Of a stretch of 64,000 nucleotides of DNA, positions 52,935 through 64,000 are shown in pieces. The position numbers and the translations under genes were made by a program. The notes beneath the pieces are model-generated. The model saw nothing but the letters and a program-made list of their open reading frames with translations, was not told where the DNA came from and did not search any database. Each line of letters starts with the position of its first letter. Positions within the stretch are counted from its first letter, which is position 1. This DNA is from Halictus rubicundus. Its lineage: Eukaryota; Arthropoda; Insecta; Hymenoptera; Halictidae. The stretch covers positions 22,733,943 through 22,797,942 of the forward strand of contig NC_135150.1 in NCBI RefSeq assembly GCF_050948215.1, written 5' to 3'.

Positions 52935-53500
52935 TTTAAGGGGAAAGTATTTTAATTTTAATGCTGTATTAAGATGGAGAGTAATTTTGCGATTTTAACG
53001 AGTCCTTGAAAATGAAAACTTCAATTGGGGTTGAAATTATTCCACTTCCAAATTTTCATGGAAATTGTGTGAAGTCTGGATAATAATCATTTCCGTTCTA
53101 CATGGGAAATAAATGCGAGCAAAATAACACGTACATATGACGGATACAGCATAGATAAAATATATCAGTTCTACCTGTTCCATAGCCCAAATGGAACACG
53201 TTGAGACGCCCGAAGTCTTTCAAGAAAATTACTTTTCCCTGAATCTCGCGGTTACTCTATGGTCGTAGTGGTTCCGAAAAATTGAAAACTGTTTCGCGAA
53301 ATGCTTACACGTTTTATCCGGCGGAGAGATGGTTTTATCGCTTGTTTCAACAACGGTTTGTTTAAAAGACGTATCGTGAAAGAGCAATGTTTATAATTTC
53401 GTTCCTTTAAACAATCTGTTTTATTATGTACTTTTTTAATTACGCCGACATTAATTGCTCTTACACTTACATTTTTAATTATTTCCTTCAGAAATATTTA

Positions 53501-53609
53501 ACTTTTTCCTTTGCGAAAATGTTTTCCGTGGATTTGTTCAGGAGTTATTGGCGAAAAACACGGACTACAGGACCCGCTGAAATACAACATTTTTGGGACA
53601 TCCTGTATA
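53501..53609. repeat. Truncated relative of the 47627-47980 element
   Basis: AACTTTTTCCTTTGCGAAAA, TTCCGTGG..TTGTTCAGGAGTTA and the end ACATTTTTGGGACATCCTGT match that element. The middle and left end are missing. Confidence 0.7.
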
Positions 53610-55675
53610 TGTTGAAATCGATAAATGCACGCTGCTTTTCCTAATTGAATGATTTAAATGTGAACAGTATTTGCAATGCCTGTTTTATTAACCATCGAAA
53701 ACTGATAGACTATTCGATCGATGCACAAGCGTTGCAGTAGCAGTCTGATTTCCATTTGCATTTAATAATCATTTGCGAAAACTTTTATGGCTCTTGGAAA
53801 ACTCGAACATTTTCCATGCCTCACAACTCGCTCCAACAACCAATTAAGTTCGAAATAACGATGAGCAGAATTACATGAAATCTATTTTTGCAAACTCCAT
53901 CGAGCAAATCGGTTACGTAAGAAATTAATTTTCCGGCGATCTTGAAACGAGCCGAATTTTGATGCAATTAACTCGCCCAAGACGAACCGGCTATAAACGG
54001 CTCCTCTCAGAAACCACGAGTCTTCGAAAATGTTTCGGGACTTGTTCTCCGGAGTCTCATTAAGGGCTTTGAATTTTTAACGATCTCTGCGAAGGTGATC
54101 AAAGCCGCCGATTTGCCAGCTGCCGCGACACGTCAGTTAATAAAACCCCCTAAATATTGATCCCTTTACTGCAATCCCTTTACTGTGCTGAGGGAACTAT
54201 GCTGAAATTACGCTGGAACGTGATTAGTTTAATTTTTGTTTCAGCGACGCCTGACATTTTTCGATTTTAATATTTTGATATTCAAATATGTTTGGCATTT
54301 GTCGAAATAATTCGGTTAACGCCTTTTACGGTATTTTATTTTTTTTTGCTATCGAATTTGTCTTATAAAATTTAGACATAAGTGAAATTCACTTCGAGGG
54401 AAAATTAATAAATGAGATTTTTCCGAATAGAAGAAATCGAATTTTGTTAATCAGACTTATAATAAGAGCAGATCATAATACATTATCTCGTTAGTACAGA
54501 TTTTATGCATTCGTGGAAAAAATGATTAGACTAAATACGGCTAAATACTAAAACGGATTTAGATTATTAAGGAAAGAATATTAATAATTACTTAGGAATA
54601 AGGAAACAAGAAAAAAGTTTGTATATTATTGAACAATCCTTAGAAGATAAAAGAAAATCAGATATTCTAAAATTACTCTAAAAGTTATTAGAATATTCTA
54701 ATGTAGTCGCTAATGACAAGTATAAATCGACTTTAGATAAATCAATAATTTATGACGTTTATAAAAAAGTAATTGAAATTTACTCGTGATGTTAAAGATT
54801 TATTTATCATGTCAATAAACAAGATTTACTATATCTGAAATTGAAACCATTATGCAAAAGGAAAACTGGTAATTATTTCAATAGAGAGTAATTTATGTTA
54901 TCGACAGTATCAGACATTTATTTATTATAAGCGGATTAAATTGTAAAGTCTTTGTTGCTCACATAATTACGAGATGTACATATTACGTACAGGGAATTAA
55001 TAAACTAAATCTTCAAATCAGTGTAATCAAGAGATTAATGACCAATGCGGTTCAATTGCAGTTCAAATCGGCAATTTAATTTAGGCTGAGTTCTAATTAA
55101 ATTTGTCTACGGCTGAAACTGAATGTTAACAGTCTCCGGAGAGCAGCTATGTATAACAACAAATCTTTATTCGCCCCTTGAGGTAGCTCAAGACTATCAG
55201 CGTCCAACAAAGTAGGGTCAACGCTTTTCAATCCTTTTCCAAGCACCCTCACCATTATTTTAACCTTCGGGACAACCATTAATCACCGTCATTGAACACC
55301 TTGATTGTCGACTCGGTAGCCATAAAAATTTCTCAAAGTCGAAGTAATTTACTTAATGAAACACAAATCTTTATAATGTTGTTCCCTTTTAACTGGTTTT
55401 AACAATAAAGACGTACGTAAGACTTACAAGACTGAATTAATTCAGATGTTACACAATTTTCATCATTGTATGTGCTCGGATAAAAACATTTAATTAATGA
55501 TTTACGATGGAAGTATTCTTGTAATTTCAATAAATGTAAAATCAAAATTGGGTTTGTAAGATGTAGTAATAATTATTTATATTGTTTTTATTTTTTCCCC
55601 GCCATCTTGGAATTTCTGAACAAATCCTTTTTGTCACTTGCGGTAGTTTTATACAATGAAGCGGAACGTTATTGT

Positions 55676-55875
55676 TGGACTACGGATTTTATGCATTTAT
55701 GACAAAAATGAGTAGAACAAATACAAAACAGCAAAAACGTTTAAAGAGTTTATAAACAATTTTATTATTTTCAACCCATGAAAATTATTTAAGAAAACAA
55801 TAAATGTCTATGTAGTTTCTGTATCTCGGAATTAATGTAGACAATTTTTGTTTTGCGTAAAAATCCGCAGTTTAC
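55676..55875. repeat. GACTGCGGAT-family MITE-like element
   Basis: Left end TGGACTACGGATTTTATGCA and right end GCGTAAAAATCCGCAGTTTA, inverted. About 200 bp. It contains AAAATGAGTAGAA, shared with the copy at 6132. Confidence 0.75.
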
Positions 55876-56752
55876 TTATTGCATATAAAAAAACCTCAAT
55901 TTATTAGAAGAAATTAAACAAAAAATTTGGTTAGGAGAAATTAAAGAAAAGACAGATTTATTGTTGCATTTGTGCTTTTGGTTTGCAACAATCGCTGCGT
56001 TAATATGTTCACTACCACCAGCACGCATTGTATAATACCCATAACCTCATTGTTTACGCAAACCAAGTAAAATTAATTTTGTGTTCGCTATTATTTAAAA
56101 TTGTAGAACGTAGCATAATATTCAGGGAGTCCATGGCTTAACTTTGTTAAATTGTTTTAATATTTTATGTAGGAGGTACGTTAGCATGAACATGCTACAT
56201 TCCTTCCATTCGTCTTCTTTTTTTAACGGCCCATCATCCCATCAACGGGGTTAATTATTGTCGTGATATATTCTATGGAAAGCTATAAACAAATGCTAGT
56301 TGCGAAGTTGTTTATACGTAGTTATAATGCTAACAATAGGTAATTGGTTGCAACACGAGCCTGAACACGTTGACCACATGTTGGGTGACAATTTGTCGAA
56401 CACAGGGGTGGTAATGGACTAAACGGCAGAGAAATGACAGCCACCCTGCCCTGATCGAAAATACTCAATCTTCATCGTGTGATTCGGAAAATATAGTGAA
56501 CTGATACTGTATTGGTCCCATTATTTATAATTTATTTAATTGCACGTTGGAAAGGCATTTTTTGAAGATGCACCGAGCATCGTTAAAGACGTGCAAATTT
56601 TTTGAGAAAGCAGATATCGAAGTTGATGAAAAATGATTATCATTCGTTACTAACAAGCTTGTATAAAAGATTTGGATTCCTGTATCTGCAATTTTTTAGA
56701 AAATATTTGAGAAATATTATTTTGATTTCAAATTTTGCAATCTCATAGAACA

Positions 56753-56928
56753 CAGGGTAAGGGATCCAATTACTGTGGGGTACCAATTATTGTGCCTGTA
56801 TTAATTATACTTATTTCTAAAGTATAATGGATATTAAAAAAGAGATATTAAAATTTTTCATTGAAATCAGTTAATGTTATATATCTCTTTTTTAATATTC
56901 ATTATGCTTTAAAAGTAAGTATAACTAT
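56753..56928 (-). repeat. Relative of the 17112-17310 element, truncated
   Basis: CAGGGTAAGGGATCCAATTA matches the inverted right end of the copy at 17112-17310. The internal ATATCTCTTTTTTAATATTC block is shared. The far end is lost. Confidence 0.7.
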
Positions 56929-57661
56929 GTGAATTTTTATGTGAAATATAAATTGAATAAGAATGTATTTCATCCTTTAATAATAATAATATTTATTCTT
57001 TAATAAAGAATATTAAGAAATATTTACTCTTTAATTTACCTCTAATCTAATATTTCTACCTTTAATTATTTTAATAGACTGAAAGTAGTGCGACAATATT
57101 TTTAAATTCTTGAAATATTGTCACCGTTTTTTTATACCATTAATTTTTCTTATAATCATACCTCATATTGTTCTAAATATAAATTAGTTAATATTCACGT
57201 TTCATTTTTTGAAAAATTAAAGTCGATAACGTTAATATAGATCTAATATTAACTGTGTTGTTAGCTATCAATATTATTAAATGACATGTTTGAAAACGTT
57301 CCTAACTGGAGCAATAATTTATCTAGCTGTTAAACCAATTATTATACATTCACTATTATTTGTAGATTTGCATTCATTTTACATTTAACACTATTAAAAA
57401 TCAAGAAATTGTTATGAATGTTAGTCCTCTTTCTTCGACATATTTAATAATCTCCACGAAGTCTTGTTACAATGCGAAGAAAAGTACGTGCTTAACACTC
57501 GATAACTATAGAATATCGCAAAGTAGCGTGTTATTATGTTAGCGACTGGTAATAAATTCGCGTGACTAGACCGTATTTCCCTTAATCGTAACCTAATTGA
57601 GAACAGTAGCACGGCGGCTTATTACGTTCTCTGTGGCGTTCAACTTGCGCCACCAGGGGTT

Positions 57662-58100
57662 AGCATTTTTCATTTTCTCGGTCGTAACCAATTGCGTGGA
57701 AAATGTAAGGAAATTCTTTGGTAGACTTTGTCAGTTTAAAATTGATTTTAGCTTAGTAATCGGACGGAAAATTTCCTTTATTTCCATACACCTCAGTATT
57801 ATATGACACAAATATCAGCTTGCGTATAGTCAATTTTTGCTAATTGCGTTCCTCATTTTCATGGTCGAAACCAATTGCGTTCATAATATAAACAAATTAT
57901 TTTATTGTGCAAAATTTAATTTATTTTTGTATATCTCAGTTTTAAATAACACAAATATCACTTTGCATGTGGTCAATTTTTTCTAATTGCGTTTCTCATT
58001 TTCGTGGTCGTAAACAATTTCGTTCATAATATAAACCAATTATTTTATTGTGTGAAATTTCCTTGATTTTTGTATATCTCAGTGTTAATTGTAAGAGGCA
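57662..58100 (+). repeat. Three diverged tandem units of ~140-180 bp
   Basis: CATTTTCNYGGTCGTAAMCAAT begins units near 57671, 57854 and 57997. Each is followed by ATTTCCTTKATTTTTGTATA-like sequence and TCAGTNTTA...ACACAAATATCA. Confidence 0.65.
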
Positions 58101-59133
58101 GAAGCCAAATAGAAATTTCTTTCTTCTTATAATCATGTTAGTAAATTAAAAATATTATATCGACGTTCTAATACTCTTTCGATCTGTCTATTGTTTTAAA
58201 TAGCATCTCCCCAATTTTGTCATAAGTGCATAATATGTGCAGTCCAATTAACTTACATACAATCGATCTTTTGCAATATAATGGGAATTCTGGAAATGAT
58301 TTTGAATATAATTAATTCGCAATGTATTCTAATAACTAGCTAAATAGTGAAATAATTATGTGTGTTGACGTATTCTGATACACGATAGGATTTTAATTAT
58401 GTGATTTAGTCGGCAACAAACTGTTTTATAATTCTATGACGATGCTGATTTGATGCAATAGTGCGTACTCATTATAGAATAAACAAGCATGAGTGTGTTG
58501 GTTTATTAATTTCATTCACTTTCCACTTTGCCGTTCAATGTTTATTAGTTTACTGTTTCGACGGACTTCAATTAACAGAAGCTTTAAATCAAATTTAATC
58601 AATGCTTCGTTTTCATAGCCTTACATTTAAACTACAACCCGTGTACAATTCACTATACCACATTTTCAAGTGTAGCATGTCACGGAATCCGATTTGCATA
58701 AAAATAAACCGCTTAATAATTGCGTCGCTCGGTTCAACGATAAAAATTTTTATTCCCGTTTTTAATGCCACTGTTAGTACTAAATCGTAAAATATATACA
58801 TAAAATAAAAACATGCTGTTCAATGGTATTATCACGGTTTAAATATAGTCAATTTTTCAAGAATCGGTTACAGTGTTCAAACATTTCTTGGCTCCACTGT
58901 ATATCGCTTTAAATAACTACAGGATCATTTAATTTCATCGTTATCTTTCATATAATGACAAACAATTTCAAATAATGGCAAATTTGTTTTTTACGCGACG
59001 TGTAAGTTATCCGATTGTTTGAGCAAGTATTCTTAAATTCGTCGAAAGTATTTTTTATTTTCCACTTTTAACGCGACAACTGTCGCATAGACGGTTCGAA
59101 TAATTTTCGAGTTCAGCTTAAGCGAACAAGTGT
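58101..59133. other. AT-rich non-coding sequence, no gene seen
   Basis: A GACTGCGGAT-family end (ATATGTGCAGTCCA) closes near 58247. A CAGTGGATCC-family end, TTCTTGGCTCCACTGTATA, lies at about 58883-58901. Confidence 0.5.
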
Positions 59134-59325
59134 TTATATGTGTGGCGGAGCTTTACAGTATGATACAAGCTTAGAGCTACAGCGCAATCGTTTCTGGATT
59201 CTGTCCAGTACAACCTGCGCTGATCCATTGTCCTTTATTTTTGCCAGTACACGTTGAAACAGGATATTTTTTAGTGCTCCCCCGAGGAAACACCCGAACG
59301 GTGTGAAATTCGACAATTGGACCAC
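59134..59325 (-). pseudogene. Degenerate transposase C-terminal fragment
   Basis: The minus-strand frame reads LSNFTPFGCFLGGALKNILF and continues VLAKIKDNGSAQVVLDRIQK. The first part resembles the block around the last catalytic aspartate of insect DDE transposases of the mariner/Tc1 type (pattern S-x-D-L-T-P-x-D-F-F-L-W-G), with substitutions at both the aspartate and the Trp-Gly. No upstream remainder of a transposase was found. Moderately confident of the origin, sure that it is not functional. Confidence 0.45.
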
Positions 59326-61300
59326 CTACGGAATTCAATCCTCCATCCTCCGATCTGAAAATATTTTATTTGACCTTTTCAATCTAAATTTCCGTCGAAA
59401 GTTTTTTATATAACACGAAAAATGACACGTTTATATTATTCGTTCCCATAATGTACGCTGTTTATTCTTCATAATCTGTACACATTGACTTTTAAGTCTG
59501 TAAAACACTAATTCTAATTAAAATGTGTAAAGAGCTTAAAATATTGTTCTTCTTGATAATCTTTTTCCAGAATATTTTTCAACGTGACAACGTAAGATAC
59601 CTTGTGTATGAAATGGTTTACAGGAAAATATAAACTGTGATAATATGTTTATTATTCTATATAGAATTATAAGATTAACAGGCTATATGCGTTTAATTGG
59701 AACCGCAATTACACAGTTCATAGTAGTCGAGCAATGGAGGCAAACATGAAATTCGTACATGGTATAGTTTTCCAAAATCGAACAGATTTAACATTAAAAT
59801 TCCGTGTTCAATGAGGACTATAAATGAAACGGCGAAACGAAATAATTATTGCAGAAATTGTTGGCTGGACAGCAGAAGTCCATAGAGGAGCGATCTCCAA
59901 TAACTGGTACTTAATAACTCCGGGGGCTTCGTCCTCAACTTTCGTCCGAAGACTTCCCGCAGCCATTTGCAAATTAAAGAATGGCACGGAAGAAAGTGTT
60001 AAAAATAGCCGCGGAAATGAAAGAGGAGTGGAAGTTAAGGTGACAGGAAGAAACTGTGGGAAAAGTAGCACGATGAGCAAGGGAGGACAAAGAGATGCCA
60101 TGAGCAAGAGAGGAGAGACAGAGGAGCAGGAGCAGGGAAGTGCGATCTGGGGGTAGCTGGTTGTGCCGGTTGCTGCATCGATCGTCTCTACTGCGCTGTA
60201 GACCCGTCCTTGTGCGAACGATGCGTCTTCCGTTCCTAAAAAATATCATAAATCCCGATAATCACTCGATACTCATTCCTTTTCATTCCGGACCGCGTGC
60301 CGACGCGTGCCACTTGCAGCTTCGAGCATTAAAAATCGCGAAACTATGATGGCCGTCTGATTCCAAAAATTTATCTTGCAAGATTCATCTAAGAATCAGC
60401 TGCTCAAATTTTTAGATGTCGGTATTTCAGAAAAATCTCATAAATATACTTTGTAATTCTATGATTGCAAAATTTCATGCCCGATTTTCAAAGACCTGTG
60501 GCCATATCAAATACAAAATGGTGAAAATGTTTCAAAAAACTTAGAAATACTGTTGTATTGTTTTCAACTCGATAAAATCATTAATTGAAAAAATAACTGT
60601 CACTGTAGCTGCTGTGTCTTGCAATTAATACAGAGAATTTCTATTTTGCATAAAACTTCACAGTCTAATAATAATAATCGCTTAAGCATTTATAGACTTT
60701 TTAAACAATATTTAGTCGCCAGAAAACGCTGTAGAAGTTTGCACCAGAGGCGTCCGGTGTATTTATTCAAGTTTATATCCTCTTAAAAAGCGTGTCTCCG
60801 AGTAATCTTCCTTGCCTAAACGATATACTTCTATTACAGCCGTGTTAGATTTATGTTATATAATAAAAGCGTAAGAGAGACTTAACATTATACGGATTTG
60901 AATCCCTCCTCCCTGGAATAGTATTATATCTAAGTTTAAATACAAGCAAGTTTTCAAGAGGGGTATTTAGTGTTGAAATATTTCATAGATCCACTGTATG
61001 TGTCCATCTTGCGAGTGTTGTTTAGAATTGAGAATGGGAGTGTGTGTGTGTTGCTGTAGTCGTACAGGGAAACATGGTATCATATCTGGTAATTTGTCAA
61101 CAATGTGGCTTATGGACATGTCGGATGAAAAGGAATAGCAAACATAGACTCTGGCGTAATTCACTAGAGTACATCGGCGGATTAAGATAAGGGAATTGTG
61201 TACACTGTTTGGTAACCTGCACTGTCCTGGAGTTTTGTCGAATTTTCGAAAGTTCGATATAGTGCCGTAGATCAATAAAGCATCGTTTCCGAATACAATC
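59326..61300. other. Non-coding sequence, no gene recognised
   Basis: A GC-richer segment at 59820-60350 has overlapping frames on both strands with no recognisable domain. Repeat ends occur near 60650-60672 (GACTGCGGAT family) and 60935-60998 (CAGTGGATCC family). Confidence 0.45.
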
Positions 61301-61420
61301 CAGTATTCAATAAGCACATTTTAAAAACGAAATAGAAATCCAGTATTTAATAAACACATTTTAAAAAGGAAATAGAAATCCAGTATTTAATAAGCATGTT
61401 TTAAAAACGAAATAGAAAAA
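61301..61420 (+). repeat. Exact 40-bp tandem repeat, three units
   Basis: Units start at 61301, 61341 and 61381 with CAGTATTYAATAARCA, then TTTTAAAAASGAAATAGAAA. Few substitutions separate them, so the expansion is probably recent. Confidence 0.9.
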
Positions 61421-62565
61421 TCGTAGTCTTTATTGTCGGATAAAAACAAAAATTCAATATTCTGTATGTTATATATAAATTAATACTCGTAAGTCTGTCT
61501 TATTGAAAATATTGTTAATATATAATTAATTTTATACTACGATTTTCAATTGAATATTTTTACAGAATGAATGTGTTTAGCTGTTAAGCACATAGTGAGT
61601 CCATTTTATTGAAAATGTTGTTAATTAATATCCGAAACCTTACAGTAATAAAATGGTTAAATAATTAAAAGATAAATTGTATGCTTTTCACAAATTTAAT
61701 TGTATATTAACTCTTTATGGCTTCTAAGGTTTCATTTTAATTAAAGCACTGCTATAAACTGTATGTGCTTAACTGTTAATTTTGCTTTAATGAAAATGTT
61801 ATTAACAAATATCTCTAACCTTGTAGTAATAAGAACGGGTAACTGAATGTAAAACAAAGATGCTTTCTACTGCTATAAACTGAACGTGCTTATCTTTTTC
61901 AAAATTAATCTGATCCAGTAATAAATCAATTTGATTTACTAATAAAATGCTTTGATTTTCTTTCATTCACCGTATATGGGGTTTAATATTTCTAAAGCAT
62001 ATTTATACTTTTAATGCCTTACTTCAACAATCTTGAAGTGTCAGGGAGTAAAAATAGCAGTGAAAAATAAGAATGACATAATTCAGGGCATGAAGGGTTG
62101 AAGTTTGGTTCAACCGCAAGAAATGGAGTCAATTGTTCGCAACTATAAAGGGTTCTACGTTCTAGGTCAACTCCCGTGCAGCATTGATGAAGCGTTAAGG
62201 GTAGTTACCCTTACTAATGCTCGTAACAATTTTATTACGTGACATAAACAGCAGCAAACATGTTATGATCGTGTCGATATTAGTAAACACGGTACGAAGA
62301 TTTTATTACGAAGAAACGAGAAATTTAACTTCTATTGATACCCAAGGCGTAATAATACTTGTGTAGTACCAGAGATGGAGTAAATAAAGTAGATTGAGCT
62401 GTGCATGTATAAGTAATAACATAATTGTCGTCCAAGTAAACATTGATTTCAATTAAATTCATTGGAACTATTTCGTTGAACCGAATCAATTAGATATTCA
62501 TTTTCATTAAATTACAATATTAATATGTTATTTTATATAGTTGCAAGTTTAGATTGTTTATGTAT
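61421..62565. other. AT-rich non-coding sequence, no gene seen
   Basis: Diverged repeats of YTGYTTARCTGTTAA and TTATTGAAAATGTTGTTAA recur at about 61500-61630 and 61770-61810. Nothing coding. Confidence 0.5.
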
Positions 62566-62754
62566 TTAGATTGATTTTATGTATTCGTGACAGAAATTAG
62601 TAGCTACAATTTAAAAAAGAAAAAAAGGAGAATTACGAGCATCGCTTATTTTCAACTTTTTAAACTTATTAGAGAGACAAAAGAAGTTTTCATTGGAACC
62701 TGAATTTCGCAATTGATGCAGAAAATTTTTATATTGCAAAAGATTCACAGTCTA
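62566..62754. repeat. GACTGCGGAT-family element (diverged)
   Basis: Left end TAGATTGATTTTATGTATTC and right end AAAGATTCACAGTCTA. Confidence 0.55.
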
Positions 62755-64000
62755 GTAACTGTATAGCGCAAACTACATTTTATGACTATCAAATTTTCAC
62801 TGGTTTTGAATTTATGTATGAAAAATGCAACTGGAAGTGGTCGAATCGATGAATTGAATATTTTACAAAATGGCTTGTATGCGAAATCTTTCTACGCGAA
62901 GTAACATTTAAATATTATAAAAATGCGCTTCTGAATAAAGCTTAACGGGTCATGACATAATTCAATTATTCTATTAAAATATATAGTTATGCGATCGTGT
63001 AGAAGATATTGCTCGGTTTCTCGATAAAACAACCATAATACCATGTAGGATGAACCGTAACATTTAATGGTTCGAAAGTAATTTCGGTTTTATGCGTTTG
63101 TGTGCAGAAGTATCAAGCTGAAATTCCACAAAAATATTATTACAGTTTTTCATGAGCACTGTAGCCACGAATAACCAGAACACGTAACAAAAAACAACTG
63201 TTAAAAATATAATATCACATCCAAGAAATCGGATAATACTGGAACGAGATTCGACATACACAGACAATTAATTTTATTATTTATTTTTGTTGTACTCATT
63301 CAAAGTTTGACACATTTTGATCGATGTAACAATCCGTCATTTTTCATATAACAACCTAATAGTTGCAGTAGCGTCATCCGATTTAGTTTCTCTATTACTT
63401 TTCACACGGAAAGATAATAATTAATAAATAATGGTTAAAAGCCAGAGATCGAAATAAATCTCTTATTTTTTTTTAAGTTCGACAAATTACTTTAGGACAT
63501 TTATTTAAAAAGCTGTGAACTGCGAATTATCTACATAAGTAATACAAATAAATAGAACATTAAAAATATCATATTACTTCCGATAATTATTTAATATTGT
63601 TACAGTAGAATATCTATTGAACAGTATCCAGTGTTTGTTACAATGATCGATAACTTTTTTAATATTAATGGAAAAGTATCTGACCCTATTTTAGCAAAAT
63701 TGTTATTTTTACATTTTATAAGTTCCGTTTCAAACTAAAACTTTTACTTACAAGAACTTTTCTTTGTCTATTCTCATTGAAACTTGTATTAGGACTTTTT
63801 TAAAAATAATTTCTACGTTCCACGTTTGAAATAGAATCTATTATAAAAAGTTCCATAATTCTTTCGATTTTCTTGAATAACTATTAATATTATTTATGTT
63901 ATATTTTAACGGGATTACGAAATATTGAAATGGAAATAATCGGTTTGTAATATTTAAAGACACAAAGGAATTTTATGGCTGTGACAATTTAAGAATTTCT
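62755..64000. other. AT-rich non-coding sequence to window end
   Basis: No gene, RNA or clear repeat was recognised. Confidence 0.5.

Larger units (their letters stand above)
52935..57670. other. AT-rich sequence with repeat copies, no gene recognised
   Basis: Contains the truncated element at 53501-53609, the GACTGCGGAT-family copy at 55676-55875 and a copy of the 17112 family at 56753-56928. The GC-richer parts at 53930-54160 and 55090-55280 have no recognisable coding frames. Confidence 0.45.

Noticed and set aside
55097..55279. 60-codon minus-strand ORF with protein-like composition
   Set aside because: No homology, and neighbouring splice sites that would extend it were not found.
60967..61317. 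116-codon minus-strand ORF
   Set aside because: It overlaps a (TG)n run, a repeat-family end and the 40-bp tandem array, and shows no domain.
1..64000. CRISPR arrays, operons or bacterial-type defence systems
   Set aside because: The window has spliced genes, long introns and insect-type repeats. The short tandem arrays lack the repeat-spacer pattern of CRISPR.

Overview
This is a eukaryotic, AT-rich, intron-dense window that looks like an insect nuclear genome. I infer Hymenoptera (bee- or wasp-like) from the insect-type Pde11 protein, the GC-richer exons set in very AT-rich introns, and the many short inverted-repeat DNA elements. There is no operon structure, CRISPR array, rRNA or recognisable tRNA.

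The main gene is on the plus strand from about 5.5 to 22.3 kb. It is a complete dual-specificity cyclic-nucleotide phosphodiesterase of the PDE11 family (Pde11), built from 14 coding exons joined by GT-AG introns with consistent phases. The conceptual protein is 981 aa from the first ATG, or 956 aa from an internal ATG with better context. Its order is a short N-terminal region, a low-complexity Ser/Gly linker, GAF-A, GAF-B, a class I PDE catalytic domain carrying all expected metal-binding motifs, and a short acidic tail. An ATG in intron 1 that reads directly into exon 2 suggests an alternative first exon and a 926-aa isoform.

A second, small gene lies on the minus strand between about 29.6 and 34.7 kb. 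Two coding exons join in phase to give a 95-aa protein that is almost entirely one PDZ domain of the ZASP/PDLIM kind. A probable 5' untranslated exon with a strong donor lies about 2 kb upstream.

From 35 to 64 kb I find no convincing coding gene. The exceptions worth noting are a GC-rich island at 40.2-41.9 kb with long GA and CT tracts and a strong splice donor (a possible first exon or promoter), a degenerate transposase fragment at 59.1-59.3 kb, and a regular array of six TGACCT hexamers at 52.9 kb that resembles nuclear-receptor half-sites.

The non-coding DNA is dominated by short non-autonomous inverted-repeat elements (MITE-like) of at least nine families, several with multiple copies here and many inside Pde11 introns, plus microsatellites and short tandem arrays. 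I did not find an undescribed multi-gene system. The best leads are the alternative Pde11 start, the PDZ-only gene with a small membrane-protein ORF in its first intron, and the hexamer array.
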